From contig JAEILZ010000005.1 in NCBI GenBank assembly GCA_018873225.1, positions 3,100,001 through 3,164,000 on the forward strand: a DNA stretch of 64,000 nucleotides. The letters are read 5' to 3'. Positions 55,370 through 64,000 of this stretch are shown here, piece by piece (positions within the stretch are counted from its first letter, which is position 1; each line of letters opens with the position of its first letter). Origin of the DNA: [Phialemoniopsis] sp. UDSM-2020 (taxonomy: Eukaryota > Ascomycota > Sordariomycetes > Thyridiales > Thyridiaceae). A program made the translations under genes and the position numbers. The notes under the pieces are model-generated. The model was not told where the DNA came from. It saw only the letters and a list, made by a program, of their open reading frames with translations, and ran no database searches.

Positions 55370-57811
55370 ATGGCCGTCGACAGCACAACCGCCGCCTCCA
55401 TCCGGGTCGTCGCCGACGCCGCGCGCTCCCTCTACAGACGCGCTCGGACATCGGGCCCAGACTTTGAAGAGGTTGCGCCCGTCGTCAAAAGCCTGGAAAC
55501 CGTACTTAGGCACTTGCGCGTCGAAGCGGAAGATGCAGACTCCCTCTTGAACACGCAGCAGCAGGAAACCAGTGTTTATGCCCGACAGCTGACCCCCATC
55601 ATTGAGGACTGTGACTTCACCCTGAAGCAGCTCTCGACCATATTTGAGAAATTTGGCCGTGGCCTTGATGTGAGCCACGGCGCTGACGGAGCAGATCACG
55701 CTCCCTACCCATCTCCCTCTTCTCCTCCTGACCCCTCCTCCTCCTCGTCCCAGGCCAGCAGTAGCAGGAATGGGGTGGACGGCCAAGGCAAGGACATGAT
55801 TGCCCTGATACGCACCAAGCTGGCGAACCAGAGGTCCAACCTGGAAATGTTTTTGGACACCGTCCAGCTGCACAACCCCGCAAAGCAGCGTTCGCCGCCG
55901 CCAATCACAGGCGACCAAATGGAAAAGATCAAGGACAAGGTCGATGAGGTCGCAGGGCGCCTCTTCCGCCGGGCGAGGGGTGGCGAGGACGAGGAAGATC
56001 TGTGGCAACAATTCTGCTACGAACTCGAAAAGGAGGGCTTTGCTGGCGACGTCCTGCGCCAGAACAAGGTAAAATCATTCCACTGATCGTCCCTAATCGT
56101 CCTTTTTTAACCCCCCTCCCCATACTCCATACTCTGTTTTTTCGTCTGCAGCAACTGACATTAATAATAGGAGGTCATCAGGGCCTACTTGAGGGGTTTG
56201 GACTCCAATGGTTTGTTAGATGGCACCGGCCCGCCGCCCTCGGTGCGTGGCATGCTGCCCTCTGCCTCTGTCGATCCGTCCACCTACCCTCCTCCCGCGG
56301 GCGATACCAGTCCCAAGGAGGTGATGCACCCAACTTTTGAAAATGAAAAGTATGCCATCTCCGTCAAGCAAGGTCGCGCCCTTCCCGCGCAAGGCGACTC
56401 CAGCCGGCAGTTGGCCGCCTACCCATCGAGCCAGCACCAGTACCAGCACCAACACCTCATGCCCCACGCGCCACCCCCCGGCCTGTATAACCAGGACTCG
56501 GCCTTGTCCTACGACCGCTACTCTTCGTCCGACGATGAATCTAGCGTCGACTCGTCGCAACAGCTCGCCCTCATCTCCACCTGGGAGCTGATTACCTTCG
56601 ACAAGCAGGAGCAAGACCACCTTGCCGCGCGCATGGGCGCCATGCACTTGGTGCCTCAACCTCTGCTCCCGGGGCCCTCGGCCTCGCCGGGCACCTCGCC
56701 CAGCCAGCGCTACCTACCGGCCCCCGTCCCGTCTAAGCAGTCGCAACTTCTTTCGCCCGTTGCGACATCACAGGATCTCTCCCTCTCGCCACGCTATGTT
56801 CCGCCGCTTCCCGCCTACTCGGCAGCCCTGACGCCGCCCCCGGCGTACGGCAGCTCCCCCACTATCCCACTGCCTATGCCTTCTTCATTTCCGGGCGTGG
56901 GCCACGCCATGCTGTCAGACCAGGCCCGATACTCCCGCCTCGCTCCTGATTCTCAAGGCCGCGAGATTCCTCTGGACGCCAAGTGGACCAAGATCAAGCG
57001 CTCCCTCGTCAGCACCGAGGTCCTGGCCCAAGCCGGCGTACGTTACGAGGCCCGGCCGGACTTTGTCGCCGTGCTCGGCGTTTTGAGCAAGGCCGACATT
57101 GCCGAGTTTGCTCGCCGCAGCATCGAGGTCCGCCGGATGCGCATGCGTGGTTCGGGCCGCGACCAAAAGAGATCTGGTCACGCCCCCAGGACCCGTCACC
57201 GCACGGGGTCGACTTCGGATTCGGGGTCCGATGTTCTGTGGGACGAGTCGGACACCTCCGAGGACGACCGTGATGTCAAGCGGCGATACGACCGGGGCAA
57301 GTACATCCCCAAATCAGCCAGAGGCGACGGTCAAGACGAAGACGAAAAGGGCACCAAGGTGTACCCCTTCATCGTCTCACCTCCCAACGGCGACAGCAAA
57401 GCCTCTCCATCCGCTACTGTGAAGCCCAAGCCCATCTTGAAGAACAAGAATGAGAACCACGTCCGCTTCGACCGCGATGGGCCGATTGAGATCCCTCCAG
57501 AGGGTGAACGCAGTCCTCGTAGCTCCAGGGACGACACAGATAAGGAGCGACGCCACAGGGACCGCGACCACGACCGCGACAGGGAGCGCAGGCGGCGGCG
57601 CGATCGCGAGCGGGACAGGGACCATTCTTACGCCCACCGCGGTAGTAGATATCGGCGAGAAGATCGGGATCGAGACCGCGACCGTGATCGCGACCGTGAC
57701 CGAGACCGTCCGGGCAAGAAGAAATGGGGCGAGACATTGGGCGCCGTGGGCATTGGCGGCGCGGCGGCGAGTCTGCTGAGCGTCCTCACCGAGGCAGCTT
57801 CGGGCTTCTAG
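55370..57811 (+). CDS. DUF8035-type fungal protein with RD-repeat tail
   Basis: The exons are 55370-56068 and 56171-57811, with a 102 bp intron (branch site CAACTGACAT). The product has 779 residues. The N-terminal domain (about 10-100) is helical, with VVADAARSLYRRARTSGPDF and KSLETVLRHLRVEAEDADSLL, a pattern common to large fungal proteins with signalling-type N-termini. A Pro/Ser/Gln-rich linker follows. The module DAKWTKIKRSLVSTEVLAQA continuing through RPDFVAVLGVLSKADIAEFA (about 520-570) matches what is called DUF8035. A charged C-terminus carries Arg/Asp dipeptide repeats (DRDRDRDRDRDRDRDRP), then a final hydrophobic GAVGIGGAAASLLSVL. The ATG used lacks in-frame alternatives, because a stop lies just upstream at 55331. 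The function is unknown. Confidence 0.78.
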
Positions 57812-58667
57812 AGGGAGTTCGAGGTGGATGCCTACCCTCGGGGGCCGACGCGTCGGTTCGCTCACGGGCGAGTTGGCCCCTAGGAACACAGACGCATATG
57901 CATAGCCCGCATGTCTCTCAGCGACAGGACGTTGGTTGTGCGCCTAGAGTTGGCGGATACGATTCTTTTCTCCTTCTCATAAGTGTTGTTTACAAAAGAT
58001 GTTCTGTCTTTCGACTCGCAAGTGCTGGAATCAAGAACTTTGTTATGTTGTTTTGTTGTTGCAGACGGAGGCGCAGGATTCAGGGGTTTGGCCTCTCACG
58101 ACCGTTACGCTGTCTTATGATCTGACTAAAGTATTATTCTTGGTTTTTTTTTTTCAAGTGTATAATATCACAACATCAGGGGCTAGGATACCCTTGATCA
58201 GCTGGAAAGGGGGCAAGCATTCCAGTTTGGCTGTATATGTACGCTGTACGCATTGACTGCATGTATTCCTTGTTTTCCATGTTCATTCGAGAGAAGCTTC
58301 GACAATTTGACGGAGCAAAAAGATACCCCCGCCATGCACTACGGGATGATGGAGAAGAGATATGGTTGGTGGATGGTCGGTCACTGCGCAGCTTATCCTG
58401 CTGGGTGTTATCTGCACTACTTTTTCATGTCCTACTACCATCAACATGACGGTTCTACGATTCTCCACGTTATATCCTATGCTTGGTTATATTTGTTTGA
58501 TACTTGTATATACCAACAACAGGCGCTAATGAATGGTGCTGCTTTTGGCATTTTCGTCTATAGGTACAGACATGCATGCTACTCCCCAAAGACCAAAATG
58601 ATATAGATGATTGACGGATATCGATGTGACACGGTCAAGCGTGTTGTCGTACATGTGACCAATTCCC
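57812..58667. other. Convergent intergenic region
   Basis: This is the shared 3' flank of two convergent genes. No gene was recognised, and T-runs near 58144 are typical of 3' ends. Confidence 0.6.
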
Positions 58668-61447
58668 TCATTGTCGACGCCTCGTCGTCCTCCTCGTCGA
58701 CGTGGCGCCACCGCCCACTCCAGCACCACGCGCTGCTGCCAAGTTCTTCTCGGCTTCGATTGCCTGCTGGTAGTCCCGCATGGTCAACTTCTCTTCGGCC
58801 TGCTGCTCTGGCGGCACCTTGCCGCCGTTGCCCATCATCCTGCTGAGCAGCTGGGCCTTGTACCGCTGCGCGTCGGGCGCCTCGTACTCGACCTGCGTCA
58901 GCGACAGCTTGGTCTTGTCGGCATCCTCGTTGGTCTCCTGGCACAGTAGCAGCTGGGCGGCAGCGGCAGTAGCGGTACGAGCGGCCGCATTGGCCCCGCT
59001 TCCGTTCGCTGCTGAGTCGACGCTGCCGCTCGAAGCAGCCGAGACGTTGCTGATGGCCCTTCCCATGATGCCGCGCTTCCTTCTCGCGGGTCTCGCTGCC
59101 GCCGTGCCGGTTCCGGCGTCGTCGTCTCGAGTGGGGGCCAAGCCTTCCGAGCCGCTGCGGCCCGTGCTTCCTGCCGAAGTGGCCTCGAGCAGAGTCGTCA
59201 GCCGCGTGGACAGGGCGAGGCGCTCCTCGGCGGCGACTTTCTGCTGCTCAAGACGCCTCTGTGTCGTTTCGGTGCTGTCGTGATCGTCCTCAGAATCAGC
59301 GTCGCCGGCCGTTTCAGAGTCGGCTATTTCGCTGGGCATCCTGCTAAGGGACTTGCGAACGGTCTTGGTGGCTTTGGGCGGAGAGGCGGACCTGTTTACA
59401 CTGCTGGCCGAGAGCTCGGATAAGGGCGCCGAGTGTCGACTAGGGGGTCGACTGCCGTCGCTAATGGGCTCTTTAGGTACAGTGTCTGGTTGGCGCGTTG
59501 GCGCAGTGGTGAAGCTGGGGTCGCTGGGTGCATCGTTTTGCTTTTCAGGCTCTGAGGCGATGGCTGGCAAAGAACGCGCATTGCTCAACAACTCGGTCTT
59601 GCTATTCGACGGTGCTTCGTCTGCCTGCGCAATCGACCGAAGACCTTGGTCTCGAAGGGCCGGCTGTGTCTTTTGTCCCTCCTCGGATTCCCATGTTGCA
59701 GTATCGCTTTGGCGGAGCTGAGGGAACATGAAGGCTTTGATGGGAAGCATGGCGCCTGCAGTGATGCAGTCCCACAGCCACTGGGCATTGACGACAGGGA
59801 CCCTCCAGACTATAGCCAAATCTAGCTTCTGTCTTCGTACAGCGTCTAAAGACGTGCAGAGCAGGACCGAGCTCTGAGCTGTGAATCTCTCTTCGTATCT
59901 CGCGCCTAGCTGACGGATTGCCTTGTCGACTTGGTTCAAGTCGACGCCCGTGAAGCCAGCGGTGCAGATGCCAAGTTTCTCGAATCCCTTGATAGGAAAG
60001 GCGGGGAAAGGTTGGCCGATGACATGATCCGCAGGGGAAAAGAAGCACTTCTTGTGCATGCACTTTTCTATGAAAAATTCCGTGACAAACGAGGCACGGT
60101 CAGGTAGCTCGGGGAGAGCACTGGCGGGTGAACTCTGCGGCACGATGACGAGGCGATGCATATAACGGGGTTGCGAGTCGCCCCCCATGTCGCCCAGTGA
60201 AGCAGCCACCTGGCCACCGAGAGAGGAGACCGTTGACACTAGGATATCCGTCTGGGCCTTGGAGAAGCCATGCACAAAGAAGAAGCACGAGGTGAAAGGC
60301 AGCCCGGGAGCAATGGTTTGCTGGGCAAGGCTCGCCGTGTTTCGTTCCGGCCCAGAACTATTGTGCGTTTCTTTGTTATTGTTGTCGCCCCCAGGTTTCC
60401 CGGGCTCAGACAGGGCTTCCGTTGTTTTCGGGCGGCCCTCGCTGGCGTCGACTCCAGCAGAGAAGGATCCCTTGCCTAGAATATTCCCCCATAGGTCATC
60501 TCTCTGGCTGTTGAGCTTCATGCTTGCCGTCTTTCTCAACTTGCGCTTCCCTTCATCCTGTGCAGCCGAGGCATCTCGATGCCTCTTCCCAAGGGAGGAT
60601 CGCCTGGGATCTCGGCGCACCCAGGCATTCCTGCCGCGCTCCTCCTTGGGCATGGTAGGGTCGTAGCATTTCTCGTCGAGAATCATGCCCCTCGAGGCGC
60701 TGTCATCGAGCCACTCGACCGAGACAGTGTGCACATTCCAGGTCTTGGCCGCCGAGTATTTCCGCCCTTCTGGTCTTGCGACAATGAGATGTGTAACCTG
60801 GCGGGTGAGATCACCGGTGTAGCTGCCGCCGTTGGCGTGGATCTTGTCGATGATGCGCTGTCGCTCGTCGGCTAGATGAACCAGTGAGTTAGTTGCACGT
60901 CCAGATCTTGAAAACATCGGTGAGCCCATACCGTCGTCAAAGCCTGTAAGGCAGCACAGTAGCTTCCCGCGTTCCGAGCCGGTCTTGGACAGGGCAATGG
61001 GTTCGCCGCCGTGAGTCTCGAGGGGCTTCAGGCACCAGGCGTTTTCGAGGGCGGAGAAGTCGATGTCGGCGTCCTCGGTCCAGAGGCTCCGGACGGCCTC
61101 GACCCAGCCCTGGGCCATTGGCCTGATGTCGGGTCGTTCCTTGGCGACATGTCGGTATTTGGCCGTGTCATAGTCGCCAACGATCAGGTGGGTGACGTCG
61201 GGAGTGAGGTCATACTTGTGAAGGCCACCAAGCTCGACTGTCTTGCTAGCTATGTCTGTCTATGCGTACCGTACCGAATAATATGTCAGCGCGGGCGCTT
61301 CCATGCGGGGGGGGAGTACGGCAACTTGCTCACCCTCTGTTCAGGCGGTATACTTGTGCAACAAACGACGATGCCCTTGAAGGGGCGAGCCGGGTCGAAA
61401 TTGACATCAGCGTGCCCGTGGTCCGATGATGCTGGCGGGGACTCCAT
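58668..61447 (-). CDS. dpb11: DPB11/Rad4(Cut5)/TopBP1 replication checkpoint protein
   Basis: On the minus strand the exons are 61334-61447, 60932-61259 and 58668-60871, with introns of 74 and 60 bp. The product has 881 residues. It is a multi-BRCT scaffold that binds phosphorylated Sld3/Drc1-type and 9-1-1 partners to fire origins and activate the ATR-type kinase. Four BRCT domains are visible. BRCT1 (about 20-105) has FKGIVVCCTSIPPEQRTDIA and THLIVGDYDTAKY. BRCT2 (about 133-225) has LLCCLTGFDDADERQR and THLIVARPEGRKY. BRCT3 (about 340-430) has SCFFFVHGFS. BRCT4 (about 445-520) has GICTAGFTGVDL. The tail is Ser/Ala-rich and basic. Intron 2 is exactly 60 bp without a stop, so the frame stays open if it is retained. 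It is nevertheless an intron by its signals (GTATGG donor, CAACTAAC branch, CTAG acceptor) and by BRCT continuity. Confidence 0.94.
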
Positions 61448-62260
61448 TAGGAGGAGTCAGGTGTAGAAACAGGGCAAGCCGACGAGACATTGAAGGCCCC
61501 CGAAGCCGCGCCGTGATGTGCCGTAATGTGCCGTAATGTGCCGTAATGTGCCGTGCTTGGGAGACGGGGCAAGGCGTGTTCAGTTTCTTTGTGTGTTTGT
61601 GTATCTCGTAGTACCGTACCGCCCGTTGTTGTTGTTCTGGGCCATGGAGCCTTTGCTGAGGTTTTGATGGCCAAGTCTTAGCTTAGCGCCGTGGGGTGCG
61701 AGCATGGAGGCGCGTCAAGGCGGGAACAGGCGCGCTCGCGCGCTCGTGCAGGGGGGTTTAACACGCGTGTTGCCATTACTTGTACACCAACTAAGGTACT
61801 TTAACTAAACAATAAAGTAGCCCAGCCCTGGAGCACCTTCGTAGGGGCAGGCGCCACATCTCTGCAGCAGCCCATCCCTCACTGCTCGAATACACACAAG
61901 ACATTTCGATATTTCTTTCGGTTACGCCTATTTCTGCTGTACGTTTCTGATCGTGGTTTGATCACCAAACATGCAACCCCAGTACATTGATCTGCGCCCC
62001 GCCGCGCGCCCCCGCCATCGCCCTCCTCAGTAGGTATCTAGATAGTAGTATTTATCTGGAACAGGAAGCACAGAACAGGCATCATGGGAGCTATACATGA
62101 ATAAGTATATACATACCAGGTCTAATATGCTATCTTGCTTTCTATGCTGAAACCCTGCCCTTACGTGCATGAACACCTTCGTGGCACGCAGCAAAGCTAC
62201 AATTTATAGACATGCCCGTACTTCGGAGCCAGGCTCCCCCGCGCCCAGCTCCAACTCTTG
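61448..62260. other. Intergenic, protease 3' side to DPB11 promoter
   Basis: This holds the DPB11 promoter (with the 10-bp repeat array listed separately) and the 3' flank of the aspartic protease gene. No gene was recognised. Confidence 0.6.
61511..61554. repeat. 10-bp tandem repeat CCGTAATGTG upstream of DPB11
   Basis: About 4.4 head-to-tail copies of CCGTAATGTG (the first copy reads CCGTGATGTG) begin 64 bp upstream of the DPB11 start codon, in the probable 5' UTR or core promoter. Confidence 0.9.
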
Positions 62261-63830
62261 TTATGAGAAGGCGCTGATTGCCATGAGAGCCGCCAGTGCC
62301 AAGGCCGGAGCTCCCATGCCGGGCGTCACTATCCCTCCTGCGCTGACACCAGATGGGCCGCTAGGGCTGGCTGCTCCGCCGCCGACGGCCCCGCCCGTCG
62401 AGACGGTCGTTGTTGTTCCTGTCGGTACTGACGAGCTTGACGCTGCATCATTGACTGCTGCTCTCTGGAGATTGCACGTGCCGACCAGCGACGAGAAGGC
62501 TTTGGAGTCGTTGACTGCCGCCGGTGACGAGCCGCAGTTGGTGTACTGCGTCATCCACACCGCATGATTGTCGAGGTCAAAGATAACTACGCGGCTGGTC
62601 AGCATACCATCATCAAATACAGACTCCTTTCTGCCTGGCACGGGGAAGAGAGGGGGAAGATAAAGCCTACCGTATGCAGACCGCAAAAAGGTATCCCCGA
62701 GAAGGACAAAGTCCGGGTTGGGCATGATGCCCAGGACGCACTGATTTCCCGACTGGCGTATAATCTCCTTGTAGGGGACCCGGATGGTCACACCGTCAAA
62801 CGCAAAGTCGAGCGTGCCATTGACTTTGGTCAGAGAGCAGTCGACCGAGTAGAAGCCATTGCTGTCCTGGCTGGTCGCCCCAAAGTCCGCAGCGATGGCT
62901 GAGACCAGCGCTGTCGGCAGGAGCGTCAGCGTCGAGCCAGAGTCGAGAAAGACCTGCATCGTGCTATTGCTGTACGTCTTCTTCTTCAAGCTCGGTGGCG
63001 TGAGCGTCATGGACTGCATCGCCACCCAGTATCGCGGAACGCCGTCGAGGCTTTGCGCCGCCGGGATGATGGGCAAGCGCGCCAGTGGCCCAGCAAACTT
63101 GGACGTGTCGACGCCCCCAAACACGATAACGCCCTCTTGCTCGTCCTTGCTTCCCAGCGCCAGTGTGAATGCTTTGACCTTGGTTACGTTTTGGGCGGCC
63201 AGCTCGTCCACAAAATTCCTGTATCTCGTCGTCAGGCCGAGTCCATAGCCAATGCCCAAGATGCCGGAGAACTCGTCTTCAGTGGCCGTCGCAACTCCGA
63301 ACTGCACACCTTTCAGGACCGTGGACGAGCCAGGAAGGGCAATGTCGTCCTTGACATATGTGATGTTGGCCGAGCCGATGCCGTATCTCAGGGTTTTGGT
63401 GGTGCCGATGCTCTGGAACGTCGAGGACTGCTCCGTGTCAAAGTTGCCTACGGAAGAACAGAATCCAGCGTCTCCGAATGACCCGGCCGTTGAACAGGTC
63501 GGGTTGACCCAGAGCTCAAAAGAGCCGGTGTCTAGCTGCACGAACTGCGGTTGAGGCGGCGTGCCGAGGTCCACTGTGGCCGTGTTAGTTGATATCCCCC
63601 GAGACACTTATCCCACTGTCCCTTGAGGTGACTGGCGTACATTTTGCATAATAGGCGACATCTGAGCGGTTGGCCAAGGAGAATTGGACAGCTCTCTTGC
63701 CAAAGGCCTGCTGATTTGTCGAATGGACAATAGGCAAGTGTATGCATCCCTCGTGAGCATCACCGAGGGGGGTCTGCGCCAAGGAAGGACATATCGTCAA
63801 CGCCAGAGTCAACAGCAACTGGAGTGCCAT
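62261..63830 (-). CDS. GPI-type secreted aspartic protease (yapsin/SAP-like)
   Basis: On the minus strand the exons are 63641-63830, 62671-63573 and 62261-62586, with introns of 67 and 84 bp. The product has 472 residues. It is a pepsin-family endopeptidase with a signal peptide (MALQLLLTLALTICPSLAQ). A short propeptide ends near the Lys-Arg of FGKRAVQF. The first catalytic motif is QLDTGSFELWV (Asp78) and the second is VFLDSGSTLTLLP (Asp near 274). The conserved C-terminal LLGDTFLRSAYVIFDLDNHA spans the last intron. A Ser/Thr/Gly stalk with a terminal hydrophobic segment (APALALAALMAISAF) predicts a GPI anchor, so the enzyme should sit at the plasma membrane or wall. Ser-Phe in place of the usual Ser-Ser/Ser-Asp after DTG is a mild variation. 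Intron 2 is a stop-free multiple of three. Confidence 0.92.
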
Positions 63831-64000
63831 GGCCAGCACTGGGGTTCGGATCGGCTATATGGGCGGCGGCGGCAGCGTCGACAGCATGGATGGGAGGAGG
63901 GGTATTAAGAAATAAATTTAGTTGTAGCTGGCAATGATTAAAGTGAAGCAAAGACCGATGAAAAAGAATGAGGCCAGCAACTTGCCGCTGACGGGTGAAT

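Noticed and set aside
63574..63640. Protease frame starting in the first intron (GISTNTATVDLG)
   Set aside because: The first intron has good donor, CAACTAAC branch site and acceptor, and splicing gives the family sequence YYAKLDLGTPPQ.
1..64000. Secondary-metabolite cluster, transposon or CRISPR-like array
   Set aside because: No PKS, NRPS or terpene enzymes, no transposase, reverse transcriptase or long terminal repeats, and no spaced direct repeats were seen. Neighbouring genes are unrelated housekeeping functions.

Overview
The window is nuclear DNA of a filamentous ascomycete (Pezizomycotina, most likely a Sordariomycete). The genes are compact and carry short introns (48-206 bp) with GT-AG ends and CTAAC/CTGAC branch sites. 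The families are typical of this group: a Zn2Cys6 regulator, a CHS7 chitin synthase chaperone, a modin-like protein, a DUF3716 protein and a Dal5-type permease. No bacterial, viral or transposon genes, rRNA or tRNA were recognised. Exon structures were rebuilt by hand from splice signals, reading phase and family conservation.

Layout. 1-413 (+) is the 3' end of an allantoate/Dal5-type transporter. It is followed by a Zn2Cys6 factor (1342-3024 +), the U5 snRNP protein DIM1/DIB1 (3466-4091 +), a secreted lactonase-like beta-propeller (5438-6668 +), the dynein regulator PAC1/LIS1 (7702-9241 +), mitochondrial ribosomal protein bL15m (9988-10986 +), the sorting nexin MVP1 (11795-14321 +) and the cullin neddylation factor DCN1 (15469-18134 +). 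The minus strand then carries bS6m/MRP17 (19181-19852), a DUF3716-like coiled-coil protein (20557-23396) and CHS7 (24927-26092). CHS7 is divergent from a modin-like protein (27763-30104 +), which converges with a CLG1-like cyclin (30878-33144 -).

Upstream of the cyclin lies an 8.6 kb stretch with no supportable gene (33145-41738). It is dense in GGTACC and TACGRAGTA palindromic motifs. Beyond it are a Ser-rich single-pass membrane protein (41739-43008 -), an SR-repeat membrane protein (44639-45463 +), ELG1 (45700-49347 -) divergent from a UTP8-like ribosome-biogenesis protein (50027-52873 +), a DUF8035-type protein (55370-57811 +), DPB11/Rad4/TopBP1 (58668-61447 -) and a GPI-type secreted aspartic protease (62261-63830 -).

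The genes are mostly housekeeping functions in splicing, nuclear migration, mitochondrial translation, endosomal sorting, neddylation, ribosome biogenesis and genome stability, mixed with cell-wall and secretion genes. They do not form one pathway or a biosynthetic cluster. The strongest leads are a coding-like exon inside a 1.18 kb DCN1 intron, which could give a second N-terminus without the UBA domain; two GC-AG introns in neighbouring conserved genes (DIM1 and PAC1); the motif-rich desert upstream of the cyclin; and two stop-free 3n introns, in DPB11 and the protease.
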